A stretch of DNA of 64,000 bases, from assembly GCF_030053115.1 (NCBI RefSeq), contig NZ_CP125619.1, positions 3,545,501 through 3,609,500 of the forward strand, given 5' to 3'. The position numbers and the translations under genes were made by a program. The DNA comes from Pseudomonas svalbardensis (GTDB taxonomy: Bacteria > Pseudomonadota > Gammaproteobacteria > Pseudomonadales > Pseudomonadaceae). Below, piece by piece: positions 35,255 through 44,414 of this stretch (position 1 is the stretch's first letter; each line of letters begins with the position of its first letter). The notes under the pieces were generated by a model. The model was not told the DNA's origin and ran no database searches. It saw only the letters and a list, made by a program, of their open reading frames with translations.

Positions 35255-35377
35255 TAAATGTGGGAGCGGGCTCGCGAATGCGGTTCAACATTCAACATTT
35301 ACGTTGACTGACACACCGCCTATATCGCGAGCAAGCCCGCTTGTGTCTTGGGCAGGAATTAGACTGAGGGTGAGAGC
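35255..35377. repeat. Composite REP/REPIN region left of the IS110 element
   Basis: The segment starts AATGTGGGAGCGGGCTCGCG, has a loop nearly identical to that at 16570-16610 (CATTCAAC, GACTGACAC), and continues with CGCGAGCAAGCCCGCTTGTG and GGCAGGAATTAGACTGAGG, which matches the loop of the repeat at 13776-13844. It is a mosaic of two REP copies. With the IS110 left end it explains the 378-bp gene-free stretch 35175-35552. Confidence 0.8.
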
Positions 35378-35414
35378 GGTGAGTGGCAAGCTGAATGCCC
35401 GGAGTGCTTAAAGC

Positions 35415-36592
35415 ACGTGTGGGAGCCCATGCTGCCATTCACCTCTCCGCTCTGGTTATTGAGCCCGAACAGTTGAACGAGCCGACCTCGAACATTACAA
35501 GCGTGGTGCCCAGCCAGAGCGCTCTCACCTTTGAGTGTAAGAGGGATCGGCTATGTTTTCCTGCGCAGGCATCGATGTTTCCAAAGATACCCTTGAAGTT
35601 CGGATTAACCCGCAAGACGTTGGCGCGAGTCACCTCAATACCGCCAGTGATTTCCTTGCGCTGATTGACTGGTTAAAGCGCTATCAGGTCAGCCGCGTAT
35701 TGCTGGAAGCCACCGGCGGCTATGAGCGAGAGGTCATGAAAGCGCTTCAGGCTGCCGGCTTCGAAGTCTTGCGGATCAACCCTCGCCGAGCCAGGGATTT
35801 TGCCAAGGCCATGGGGCAGCGCGCTAAAACCGACCCGATAGATGCGCGGCTGCTCGCGCAGTTTGCCGAAGTCATAAAGTCGCCAAGCAACCGAATCACC
35901 AGCCCTGAACAGGACAATTTGCGTGCGCTGGTACAGCAGCGCGAAAATTTTGTTCAGCAGCAAGGCGACGATATACGGCGCCTTAAAACAGCCTCTGCTG
36001 ACACGGTAAAACCCTGTCTGCGAAGTCATATCGACTATTTATGCCAAGCCATAAAGTCGATAGAAAAGCTGATCCGTCAAACTGCTAAAGACCTGGACAG
36101 TGATAAAACGGCCCGTTTGTGCTCGGTCAAGGGTATAGGGCTCGTGACGGCAGCCAGCTTGATGGCCTACTTACCCGAGCTGGGCGAGGTTGGACGGCAC
36201 GAGATTGCAGCGCTGGCAGGCATAGCCCCCTACAACGACGACAGTGGCAAGCATGAAGGCCCCCGCCACATTAGCGGCGGCAGGTTTGCTGCGCGTCGGG
36301 CAATGTACATGGCGTGCTGGGTGGTGATTCAGCGACAGCCTGAGTTCAAAGCGCGGTATGACGCACTGCGTCATAAGGGTAAATGCGCAAAAGTAGCGCT
36401 CATCGCCTGTATGCGTGTGTTGTTGATACGGCTGAACGCCATGATCCGAGACCGAACCGAGTGGAAAGAACCCTTGGCCTAAACGGGTCGCGGTGTTCCT
36501 GTAGGGCATCGCATGGCGTAAAGCTGTGGGAATTCAGCTGTCTATCAATATGCCTTCAGAATAAAGATCATCAAGACAGTTGCTCCCACATT
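35415..36592 (+). mobile_element. IS110-family insertion sequence, probably inserted in a REP repeat (ends approximate)
   Basis: The transposase gene is flanked by non-coding ends. Just outside them lie GTGTGGGAGC (35417-35426) on the left and GCTCCCACATT (36582-36592) on the right, the two arms of the TGTGGGAGC-type REP seen intact at 16542-16639. That is what a REP interrupted by the element would look like. IS110 elements lack terminal inverted repeats and make no long target duplication, so the exact ends cannot be fixed by eye. The 120-nt non-coding left end is where IS110-group elements encode their bridge RNA. Confidence 0.65.
35553..36482 (+). CDS. IS110-family transposase (DEDD recombinase)
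   Basis: 309 residues. The N-terminal RuvC-like DEDD domain shows GIDVSKDTLEV (Asp8), LLEATGGYE and KTDPIDARLLAQF. The C-terminal Transposase_20 domain has SVKGIGLVTAASLMAYLPELG and the serine-containing HISGGRFAARRAMYMAC. All signature residues are intact, so the enzyme may be active. IS110 recombinases pair with a bridge RNA that directs both target and donor. Confidence 0.92.
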   Translation: MFSCAGIDVSKDTLEVRINPQDVGASHLNTASDFLALIDWLKRYQVSRVLLEATGGYEREVMKALQAAGFEVLRINPRRARDFAKAMGQRAKTDPIDARLLAQFAEVIKSPSNRITSPEQDNLRALVQQRENFVQQQGDDIRRLKTASADTVKPCLRSHIDYLCQAIKSIEKLIRQTAKDLDSDKTARLCSVKGIGLVTAASLMAYLPELGEVGRHEIAALAGIAPYNDDSGKHEGPRHISGGRFAARRAMYMACWVVIQRQPEFKARYDALRHKGKCAKVALIACMRVLLIRLNAMIRDRTEWKEPLA

Positions 36593-36729
36593 TGATCTCC
36601 GTTGACTACAGGACAGGTGCACGAAACAGGTGAAATTACTACTTTAGTACTGGTTTCCCTGTCTATCGTCGCATTCCAATCGCACCGAGACTGGCATGTA
36701 ATAGGTTCATAACTATAAGGATTGAACCC

Positions 36730-37287
36730 ATGCCGCGTGCCCGACGTCGTCTGCTGCGCCCTTCTCTCGCTGCGCTATCGCTGAGCCTGTTGCTGGGCGT
36801 CGCGCAGGCCGAAACACCGCTATTCTCCGCCGACGGCTATCGCATCGGTCTGTACCGCAGCCCGACCCCGAATCAAATACAGGGCGCCGGCATCATCGAT
36901 ACCGCGGCCCTGCAAATCCTGCTGGCGCAAACACCGCGTCCGGTGCTGATCGACGTCTACCGCCGCCAGTGGTTGCAAGGACGTTTCATCGAGGACCAGC
37001 CCCACGAAAACCTCCCCGGTAGCCATTGGCTGGCCAATACCGGCGACGGTGACCTGACGCCCGACTGGCAGGACTATTTTGCGCGTAAGCTGGACACATT
37101 GACCGCAGGTGATCTCGCGCAACCGCTGGTCTTCTACTGCCGCTCCGATTGCTGGCTGAGCTGGAACGCCGTGAAGCGCGCCGCCGCCATGGGCTATAAG
37201 ACGCTCTATTGGTATCGCGACGGCCTGGACGCCTGGCAGGCCGCCAACCTGCCCGTAACGCCCGCCCAGCCCGAGCCCTTCCCCTGA
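36730..37287 (+). CDS. Periplasmic rhodanese-like protein, PQQ-catabolism-associated CXXCW type
   Basis: 185 residues with a signal peptide (cleavage after GVAQA, about residue 27). The rhodanese-like domain ends with the diagnostic motif CRSDCWLSWNAVKRAAAMGY, in which the Cys-x-x-Cys-Trp defines the 'PQQ-dependent catabolism-associated CXXCW' family. Homologues occur near PQQ alcohol dehydrogenase and cytochrome c genes, where a role in thiol or haem chemistry is suspected. Here no PQQ dehydrogenase is in view, but an ErdR-like regulator follows 55 bp downstream. AAGGA precedes the ATG. Confidence 0.85.
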   Translation: MPRARRRLLRPSLAALSLSLLLGVAQAETPLFSADGYRIGLYRSPTPNQIQGAGIIDTAALQILLAQTPRPVLIDVYRRQWLQGRFIEDQPHENLPGSHWLANTGDGDLTPDWQDYFARKLDTLTAGDLAQPLVFYCRSDCWLSWNAVKRAAAMGYKTLYWYRDGLDAWQAANLPVTPAQPEPFP

Positions 37288-37342
37288 CCTTACGCGTGCG
37301 AGTTGTTGCCACACCCTAATCAAAATAATGAGGTGAAAGGCT

Positions 37343-38005
37343 ATGTACAAAATTCTGATTGCCGACGATCACCCGCTGTTTCGCGAAGCCATTCATAACG
37401 TCATCAGCGACGGTTTCCCCGGCAGCGAAGTGATGGAAACCGCCGACCTGGACAGCGCCCTGGTGCTGACGCAGGAACACGACGACCTGGACCTGATCCT
37501 GCTCGACCTGAACATGCCCGGCATGCACGGCCTCAATGGCCTGATCAACTTGCGCAACGAGGCGCCGACCATTCCGGTGGTGATCGTCTCGGCCGAACAG
37601 GACAAACAAGTCGTGCTGCAAGCCATCACTTACGGCGCGGTGGGTTTCATCACCAAATCCTCGCCACGGTTGCAGATGACCGAGGCCATCCAGCAGATTC
37701 TCAACGGCAATGTCTACTTGCCGCCGGACATCATCCGCACACAAAAATGCGGTACAAGGCGCATGAACGATGCCCCGAGCTTTCCACCTGAACTGCTCCA
37801 GGCCTTGACCCGCAAGCAGTTGCTGGTACTCGAACGCATGACCAAGGGCGAGTCGAACAAACAGATCGCCTACACCCTGGAAATCGCCGAAACCACGGTC
37901 AAGGCCCACGTCTCGGCCATCCTGCGCAAACTCAATGTGCACAACCGGGTGCAGGCGATTTTGAGTGCCGGTGATATTGATTTCGGATCGTATTTGCGGC
38001 GCTGA
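37343..38005 (+). CDS. erdR: ErdR-like LuxR-type response regulator
   Basis: 220 residues. The receiver domain (about 1-120) has DD10-11 and the phospho-acceptor Asp in [13 protein letters not shown] (near 56). The C-terminal GerE/LuxR helix-turn-helix reads [22 protein letters not shown] and [15 protein letters not shown]. Its start [17 protein letters not shown] and its neighbours (CXXCW protein, NahK, NosP) point to ErdR, the regulator of alcohol and acetate metabolism in Pseudomonas. The cognate kinase is not certain. It converges on nahK with a REP doublet between. Confidence 0.82.
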   Translation: MYKILIADDHPLFREAIHNVISDGFPGSEVMETADLDSALVLTQEHDDLDLILLDLNMPGMHGLNGLINLRNEAPTIPVVIVSAEQDKQVVLQAITYGAVGFITKSSPRLQMTEAIQQILNGNVYLPPDIIRTQKCGTRRMNDAPSFPPELLQALTRKQLLVLERMTKGESNKQIAYTLEIAETTVKAHVSAILRKLNVHNRVQAILSAGDIDFGSYLRR

Positions 38006-38012
38006 AACGCAC

Positions 38013-38147
38013 CTTCTGCAGCTGGCTAAGCCTGCGTTCGGCTGCGCAGCAGTCGTGAATTCAGACCCCGCGGTTTGTCAGGAAGACCGCGCCGCCTGTA
38101 TTTACGACTGCTGCGCAGCCGAACGCAGGCTTCGCCAGCTGCTACAG
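38013..38147. repeat. REP doublet, GTAGCAGCTG family, copy 3
   Basis: The inverted arms run from CTGCAGCTGG to CAGCTGCTACAGG and carry the same internal cores as the 6673-6804 copy. It fills the gap between the convergent erdR and nahK genes and could act as a bidirectional terminator. Confidence 0.85.
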
Positions 38148-38165
38148 GTTCAGGATTGGCTCAGG

Positions 38166-40802
38166 TTATCGGGATTGACCGAGCAAGTGACTCATCGCGG
38201 TCTTGAGCTTCATCGGCCGCACCGGTTTGTGCATCAGGGTGTGGCCCAGTTCGCGGATCTGCTGTTTGAGTTCATTGCTGTAGTTGGCAGTGATCATCAT
38301 CGCCGGAATGGCCGAGCCGCGACGGGCGTTGATCCGGGCCACGGCATCGACGCCGTTCTGATCGTCATTCAGGTGATAGTCGGCGATCAGCAAGTCTGCT
38401 TCTTCGTGATAGTTGTCCACTTGCCGCGCCAGGTCCTGCTCCGACAGTGCCGTGACCACCAGACACCCCCACCCTTCGAGCAACGTGCGCATGCCGGCGC
38501 AAATGGCCGCGTCGTTGTCCAGCACCCACACCCGCGCGCCACGCAGACGTTCAAGCATCGGTTCACTCATCAGCAGGCTCGGTAGCGCCTTGGGTGCCGT
38601 GGCGCTGAGCGGCACTTCGACCGAGAACATCGAGCCCTTGCCCGGCCACGAACGCACGTGAATGCGGTGACCAAGAATCCCGGCGATCTTTTCCACGATC
38701 GCCAGGCCCAGGCCCAAACCGCGATCCTGATCAGGACGCTGTACATCACCGCGTTTGAATTCCTGAAAAACTTCCTCGAGGCGGTTTTCGGCGATGCCCA
38801 TGCCGCTGTCCCAGACCTCAATCGACAGACGCTGGTGATGACGCCGGCAACCGAGAACAACACGACCGCTGTAGGTGTAGCGAATGGCGTTGCTCAACAG
38901 ATTTCGAAGAATCCGCGCCAGCAACTGAATGTCGCTGCGCACAAGAGCCGAACACGGGATGAAATGCAGCTCCAGGCCTTCACTGCGAGCCACCTGGGTG
39001 TACTCGGCCGCGAGGTTCTCCAACAATTCGCTCAAGGCGAACGGCGCAATGTCGGCCTTGATCACCCCGGCATCCAGTTTTGAAATGTCCACCAGCGTAC
39101 CCAGCAGGTTCTCCACATCTTCCAGGGAGTTGCTGACATTTCGTACCAAAATCGCATTGGCCACCGGCTCCCGCCGTTCGAGCAACGCGCTGGTAAACAG
39201 CCGCGCAGCGTTGAGCGGTTGCAGCAGGTCATGACTGACGGCGGCGAGAAACTTGGTCTTCGACAGGTTGGCCTGTTCGGCTTCGAGTTTGGCTTCACGC
39301 AGGCGAGATTCCGCCCGTCGACGCTCATCGATCTCGCGCAGCAACTGGTCATTGAGCGTGGTCAGTTCCGCCGTGCGTTCGCGCACACGTAACTCAAGAT
39401 TCTGATAAGCCTGGTGCAGCGCTTCAGCGGTGCGGCGGCGTTCGGTGATGTCGCGGATCAACACGAAAATCCCCACCACTTCCCCGGTGGCCAGGCGATT
39501 GGGGACGTAGGAGCGCAGCATGTAGCGCTCCTGATTGTTGATGTTGGTTTCGGCGAACTCGAACGTCACGCTCTCACCGGCCAGGGCCCGGGCCACGTAG
39601 GCTTCCAGGCGCTGGTAATGCTGTTCACTGTGGACTTCGCGCAGGCTCTGCCCAAGCATCACGCCCCGAGGCCAGCAGTACCATTCTTCATACACTTTGT
39701 TGGTGAACTCGTAGACCAGGTCGGCATTCAGGTAGGCAATCAGCGCCGGCACATGGTCGGTGATCAGGCGAATCCAGCGCTCGCTTTCGCTCAGCGCTTC
39801 GGCGTGCTGGTAGCGTTCGGTGATGTCGGTGAAGGTGTTGACGAAACCGCCGGTGGGCAACGGATGGGTGCGGATTTCCAGCACCCGGCCATCGTAGAGG
39901 CGCTGCTCGCATTCCTGCACGTGCCGCCCGTTTAGATCCCGACTGGCCGGGGTCAGCAGGTTCAACTCGCTGTCGGCGATCACTTCGGCAAACGGACGAT
40001 GGGCCGCAACCGGTGCCAGCCCGCTTAACTCAAGGAAACGCCGGTTCCATAGCTCCAGAATGCCCTCGGCGTTGACCATGGCCACGCCTTGGGACAGGTT
40101 GTCGACCGCTCGTTGCAACAAATGCGATTTCTGCGCCACCGCCTGCTCACGGCGCACGGTTTCGCTGAGTTTGACGTCGGTAATGTCGGTGAACAGGATC
40201 ACCCGCCCACCTTCTTGGGTAGGTCGTTCGCTGACTTGCAACCAGCGACCGTCCTGCAGGCGATAGAGCAGGTTTTCGTCGGCATGCCCGCGCGGTTCTT
40301 CAGTGAACAGCCCAGTGGCGGACATCAGCCGCTTGACCTCGGCCAGGCGCATGCCGGCGTTGATCCGCACCCGGCTGTTGCCCCAGAACGCCTTGAAACG
40401 GCTATTGAACAAGACGATTCGCTGGTCCGCATCGAACAGCACAAACGCATCGGAAATGCTCTCGATGGCATCGATCAAATGCTGATGCGCGGTTTCCGCC
40501 CGCAGGCGCGCCTCGCTGAGCAAGTGGTTGCCCGACTTGAGTTCAGCCATGGCCTGGTTCAACGCGTCGGTGCGTTCGCGGACCTGCTCGGCCAGCACCA
40601 CCGAATGCTGGAACGCCGCGTACGGGTCGTTGCCGCGGGTGATACCGGACTCGATCCGCTCGATCAGCGCGCCATTGATGCGCTGCAGTTTGTGATTGTC
40701 GCGCTGCAGGCTGGCGATCTGCGCCTGAAGCTCAACGGTGTCCAGGGGACCGGCCCCGGGCAATGGCAACCCCGGTGAAGGTCTGGTTGATGTGCATGCC
40801 AT
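38166..40802 (-). CDS. nahK: NahK (ErcS'-like) hybrid histidine kinase
   Basis: 878 residues. A helical N terminus (ELQAQIASLQRDNHKLQRINGALIERIESG) is followed by three or more PAS domains, a coiled-coil stretch, the HisKA motif AAVSHDLLQPLNAARLF (His near 523), ATPase motifs (NLLSNAIRY, GLGLGLAIVEKI) and a C-terminal receiver with Asp near 806 in LLIADYHLND. There is no membrane segment. The ATG at 40802 has GGAG 9 nt upstream, so the 71-nt overlap with nosP looks real. In Pseudomonas NahK is inhibited by NO-bound NosP and feeds phosphate into HptB-type relays controlling biofilm and denitrification. Confidence 0.88.
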   Translation of the reverse strand: MACTSTRPSPGLPLPGAGPLDTVELQAQIASLQRDNHKLQRINGALIERIESGITRGNDPYAAFQHSVVLAEQVRERTDALNQAMAELKSGNHLLSEARLRAETAHQHLIDAIESISDAFVLFDADQRIVLFNSRFKAFWGNSRVRINAGMRLAEVKRLMSATGLFTEEPRGHADENLLYRLQDGRWLQVSERPTQEGGRVILFTDITDVKLSETVRREQAVAQKSHLLQRAVDNLSQGVAMVNAEGILELWNRRFLELSGLAPVAAHRPFAEVIADSELNLLTPASRDLNGRHVQECEQRLYDGRVLEIRTHPLPTGGFVNTFTDITERYQHAEALSESERWIRLITDHVPALIAYLNADLVYEFTNKVYEEWYCWPRGVMLGQSLREVHSEQHYQRLEAYVARALAGESVTFEFAETNINNQERYMLRSYVPNRLATGEVVGIFVLIRDITERRRTAEALHQAYQNLELRVRERTAELTTLNDQLLREIDERRRAESRLREAKLEAEQANLSKTKFLAAVSHDLLQPLNAARLFTSALLERREPVANAILVRNVSNSLEDVENLLGTLVDISKLDAGVIKADIAPFALSELLENLAAEYTQVARSEGLELHFIPCSALVRSDIQLLARILRNLLSNAIRYTYSGRVVLGCRRHHQRLSIEVWDSGMGIAENRLEEVFQEFKRGDVQRPDQDRGLGLGLAIVEKIAGILGHRIHVRSWPGKGSMFSVEVPLSATAPKALPSLLMSEPMLERLRGARVWVLDNDAAICAGMRTLLEGWGCLVVTALSEQDLARQVDNYHEEADLLIADYHLNDDQNGVDAVARINARRGSAIPAMMITANYSNELKQQIRELGHTLMHKPVRPMKLKTAMSHLLGQSR

Positions 40803-41898
40803 TGAACTGTTCTCCGTAGGTGTTGAAACCCATCACCCGCTGGTCACGCAAAAACGTTCCGATCTGCTCCAGACTGCCGCCATCTTCGAGTTCCAGACGC
40901 CTGAGAAAGCAGTCGCAGCCGATGGTCAGCAACAGGTCGCCGAGGCGCTCCTGCAAGCCTTCGAACAGGGTTTGCAGATTCGGCAGCATTGGGCCGGGCG
41001 TCATGACGGTGAGGACGATGCCGTTTTCCACCGCGCAGTAGAAACTCAGGCTCAGGTCCGGGTGAACCTGCTGGATCGCCCGCACGTAATACTGATCGTT
41101 GATCCGCACGGCCAAGGGGTGCGCGGCGAAGATTCGATGATCGAGCTCCGCCACCGGCACACCGATGTGCCGGGCGTATTCCTCGGCGGCCGGCTCGGCA
41201 TTCAGTTCAAAGACCCGGCGCGAGGCACTGTCGGCCCCGGTGACCACCAGTTTTTCCGCTCTCGGCAGGATGTGGTGAGTAGTGAACACCTCGAAATCCA
41301 GCCAGGTATTGACCAGCACCACCACCGCCGCGCCGCTGTGAAACGCGCCATTAAAATAGACGTGGGTGTGGGTCAGGTAATTGTCGTCGCCGGCCGAACC
41401 GCCGAAATGCGGGATGTCGCCCAGTGCCGCACTCAGGGCGGCAAGGACCATTTCTTCACGACTGGACAAGCCATCGAGCAGGGTCAGGGCAAAGCTGTTG
41501 CCCTTGATCGGCGCCAGGGTGTTGCTGCGACAGCCACCGACCAGTCGCTCGACCATTTGCTGGGCGTCGATCAGGCTGAAACGCTCCATCTCGGAGATCA
41601 GTTCGGCGTCGATGGAAAAATGCCGATGGTCGAAGCCCACCGCGGTCACGCAGTTGCGACCGTAGCCCAAGGGCGTGATTTCCCCGGCGCTGGTGCAACC
41701 CACCAGGCGAATGCCGCCGAAGCTTTGTTGCAAGGCCTGGCCCAGCGCCTGCAAGTCGTACTCGGCGGAACAGAAGAACAGCACGAAGCCCAAGTGCGGG
41801 TGCAACAGTTGTCGCGCCAGCTCCTGGGCCACCTGTTGGGCATCGGTGGCCTGGGACATTGCACTGACCACACCTTCATCACTCTGGACCTGCTGCAT
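40732..41898 (-). CDS. nosP: NosP, FIST-domain nitric-oxide-sensing protein
   Basis: 388 residues with the FIST_N and FIST_C domains: LGFVLFFCSAEYDLQALGQAL, VGCTSAGEITPLGYG, GDIPHFGGSAGDDNYL and NGIVLTVMTPGPML. The ATG at 41898 has GGGAGG 6 nt upstream. The arrangement nosP-nahK matches PA1975-PA1976 of P. aeruginosa, where NosP binds haem and NO and modulates NahK. The 3' end overlaps nahK by 71 nt. Confidence 0.88.
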   Translation of the reverse strand: MQQVQSDEGVVSAMSQATDAQQVAQELARQLLHPHLGFVLFFCSAEYDLQALGQALQQSFGGIRLVGCTSAGEITPLGYGRNCVTAVGFDHRHFSIDAELISEMERFSLIDAQQMVERLVGGCRSNTLAPIKGNSFALTLLDGLSSREEMVLAALSAALGDIPHFGGSAGDDNYLTHTHVYFNGAFHSGAAVVVLVNTWLDFEVFTTHHILPRAEKLVVTGADSASRRVFELNAEPAAEEYARHIGVPVAELDHRIFAAHPLAVRINDQYYVRAIQQVHPDLSLSFYCAVENGIVLTVMTPGPMLPNLQTLFEGLQERLGDLLLTIGCDCFLRRLELEDGGSLEQIGTFLRDQRVMGFNTYGEQFNGMHINQTFTGVAIARGRSPGHR

Positions 41899-42053
41899 CG
41901 TCGCCTCCCGCAGGTGCGCATGTATGAGGTTCGAGTGTACGAAGCCTGTGAGCTGCGACGTATGCTACTTGGGTAGCGGGTAGCCGCTTCGATGGGATGA
42001 GAACGGTGTCGACCCTCGCCGCGATGCGCGCAGCGAAGGTCGCCACCAAAGGC

Positions 42054-43238
42054 TTACCAGGTCAGCACAGCCCCCACCGCAAAGGTGTCGGTGTCTTCGT
42101 TCTGGTCGCTGGTGTCGTGGCCGTTGATTGCGAACTGGTTGTACTCGGCCACCAGCTTGAGGTTGTCGTTGACGTCATGGAACAGCGCGACGCCGCGTGT
42201 TTCGTAGTCCGCGCCGCTGCCGACCACGCCGTTGCCGTCGTCGTTGGTCTTGCCGTAAGACAAGGCCAGTCGGTTCTTGCCCAGTTTGTAGGAGCCCTGC
42301 AACAGGTAACCGTCACTGTCGACGTTGCGCAGGGTCGGTTCGCCGGCGTTGTTGGTGAAGAACGGGTTGATGCCCTTGGCCTGGAAGCCGGAGCCGGTGA
42401 GGGACAAGCCGCCCATTTTCGCCTGCACGCCATAGCCGACGCCTTTGGAGGTGACGGACTCGACGGTGGAATCGGTATTGTCCGACGTCTGGTAGCTGCC
42501 GTTGACCCAGCTGTAGATCTTCGCTCCGGCAACGTCGAACTGATAGGTGATCTCGCTCTCGGTGCGTGGGTTCTCCTGATAGGCCTTGCCCAATGGACTG
42601 CTGTCGTTGGTGTCCACCGGGTCCATGATCCCCACGGCCACCCGCAAGCCCTCCATCACCGGCGTGCGATAGGTAATCTGCGATGTCGGAAACGGGTACG
42701 GATAACCCGTGCCGATGTTGCCGAACGACACCCCGCCACCGTCCACCAGGCCCAGGGAATCGCTGACCTGGCCGTAACCGGCGAGCATTTCATCCAGCAG
42801 GATGTTGGAGCGGGCGAACAGGCCGAAGTCCTTGCCGATCAGCACTTCGCCCCACTCCGGGTTGGCCACGGTGCCGTAGAACTGCCGCACGTCGATGGCG
42901 GTGTCGGTGCCGTTGGTTTCACTGTCGTTGATGGTCACCCAGAAGGAGGACCGGGCGCCAAGCTTGAGGTCATCGACCTGCTTGCCCATGTTGAATCCCA
43001 GGTAGTTGGGCAGAAAACCCATTTTGACCCGCGCCTGTTTCCGGTCGAATTGGTCGCCGGCACGGTCCACATCGCTGTTCACATAGAAGGCGTTGATGTA
43101 GCCGTCGGTGGAAAACGTGGTCTGGTCCTTGTCGTACAGCACGATCTCGGCTTCGGCCATTGAGCTCAAACCGAGGGTCGACAGGCTGGCGATGAAGGCA
43201 GGCAAGAAACGATGCTTGATGTTCTTGTTGTTGTGCAT
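42054..43238 (-). CDS. Outer-membrane porin (Gram-negative porin family)
   Basis: 394 residues with a signal peptide (cleavage after SSMAEA, about residue 30). The mature protein is beta-barrel-like, with alternating hydrophobic strands, the pattern GYINAFYVNSD, KQARVKMGFLPNYLGFNMG and a C-terminal strand ending VGAVLTW with the terminal aromatic residue used for outer-membrane insertion. Porins of this kind accompany PQQ alcohol-oxidation loci. Substrate unknown. It follows nosP in the same direction after 155 bp. Confidence 0.87.
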   Translation of the reverse strand: MHNNKNIKHRFLPAFIASLSTLGLSSMAEAEIVLYDKDQTTFSTDGYINAFYVNSDVDRAGDQFDRKQARVKMGFLPNYLGFNMGKQVDDLKLGARSSFWVTINDSETNGTDTAIDVRQFYGTVANPEWGEVLIGKDFGLFARSNILLDEMLAGYGQVSDSLGLVDGGGVSFGNIGTGYPYPFPTSQITYRTPVMEGLRVAVGIMDPVDTNDSSPLGKAYQENPRTESEITYQFDVAGAKIYSWVNGSYQTSDNTDSTVESVTSKGVGYGVQAKMGGLSLTGSGFQAKGINPFFTNNAGEPTLRNVDSDGYLLQGSYKLGKNRLALSYGKTNDDGNGVVGSGADYETRGVALFHDVNDNLKLVAEYNQFAINGHDTSDQNEDTDTFAVGAVLTW

Positions 43239-43446
43239 GACGCGCTCCGCAGCGGGGACTGGATGTCGGAGGCGATTATCGAAAGCTGACCGGCGGCGTC
43301 ATACGCTGCCTTGGAGGCGGTTTAGAAGTGCTTTGGAGTGGCAGGTCATGCGCGGCAAGTTCGGTGTAAGACCGTCCGTCGACGAGGCCCGAAACTTAAG
43401 GTGTACGCCTGTGGAACGGACTGGCATCCACAGGAACCGGTACTTG

Positions 43447-44253
43447 CTAGACGCCCGCTCTAAACAGCATGTAAGCGGCGACCACGACACAGATGCTGGC
43501 GAAGCCAATCTGCAATCCCCGGGCCGGTACTCGCGCGCAAAGTCTTCGGCCTATGATCATGCCGACGATGCTCGCGACGATAAACGCCACGCCCAAACCG
43601 TCGATTCGCACCCCGGCCTGAAACGCGCCGATCACGCCGATGGCGGAAATCAGGCTGATGACCATCAAGGAAGTGGCGACGATTCCGCGCATCTGCACAT
43701 CGGTCAGCTGCTTGAACGCCGGGACGATCAGGAAGCCGCCGCCCACCCCGAGCAGCCCGGAGACCACACCGGTCACCGCGCCCAGTGCCGCGAGGGTCGC
43801 GGTGCATTTGGCGGTCCAGGAAAAGCGCCCGGTCTGCTGATCGAGCATGCAGTTCTTCTGGCCCCAGTTGGCGTGCCCGTGGTCGCTTGGACCCTCGTCC
43901 TGGCGCTCACGACGCAGCATCCGCCAGGCCACCATGACCATCAGCAGACTGAACAGGATCATCAGGATTTTTTCCGGCAACTGATGGGCGAAGTAGATGC
44001 CGACCGGCGAAAAGATCGCCCCCAGCAGGGCGATCAGCAACGCTGCGCGATAGCGCACCAGACCATGGCGCAACCCGTCAATGGCGCCGACAGCCGCCGC
44101 ACTGCCCACCGCAAAAAGTGCGACCGGCGCAGCCTGGGTCATGGTCAAACCCAGCCCCAGCACCAAGGCCGGCACCGCAAGAATGCCGCCACCGGCGCCG
44201 GTCAAACCAAGTACCAACCCCATCACCACGCCAAAGAAACTTGCCAGCAACAT
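43447..44253 (-). CDS. TauE/SafE-family sulfite/organosulfonate exporter
   Basis: 268 residues with about eight membrane segments. The typical glycine-rich repeats are present: GLVLGLTGAGGGILAVPALVLGLG at the N terminus and GLLGVGGGFLIVPAFKQL in the second half. It diverges from an MBL-fold persulfide dioxygenase-like gene with a 161-bp shared promoter region, the arrangement of sulfide-detoxification (bigR/blh-type) loci, in which the exporter removes sulfite. No ArsR-type BigR regulator is adjacent. Confidence 0.88.
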   Translation of the reverse strand: MLLASFFGVVMGLVLGLTGAGGGILAVPALVLGLGLTMTQAAPVALFAVGSAAAVGAIDGLRHGLVRYRAALLIALLGAIFSPVGIYFAHQLPEKILMILFSLLMVMVAWRMLRRERQDEGPSDHGHANWGQKNCMLDQQTGRFSWTAKCTATLAALGAVTGVVSGLLGVGGGFLIVPAFKQLTDVQMRGIVATSLMVISLISAIGVIGAFQAGVRIDGLGVAFIVASIVGMIIGRRLCARVPARGLQIGFASICVVVAAYMLFRAGV

Positions 44254-44414
44254 AAAACACTCGTGATCTGCAAAAAAAAGCCGGGAGCGCCCGGTATCGA
44301 TGACTGACAGGATAGAGCCCGCACAGCTTTTTTCATTAATTGAATTGATGCGGGCTGGTCAGCGCAGGGAAAATGAAACTACCCTCGTGACTTGTCCAGA
44401 AAGAAACGGCCACC

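Noticed and set aside
40738..41976. 412-codon plus-strand frame opposite nosP
   Set aside because: Antisense to a well-supported FIST protein with a strong ribosome site.
43108..44307. 399-codon plus-strand frame opposite the TauE gene, low-complexity His/Gln/Arg-rich
   Set aside because: The composition is an artefact of reading a membrane-protein gene backwards; TauE motifs are clear on the other strand.
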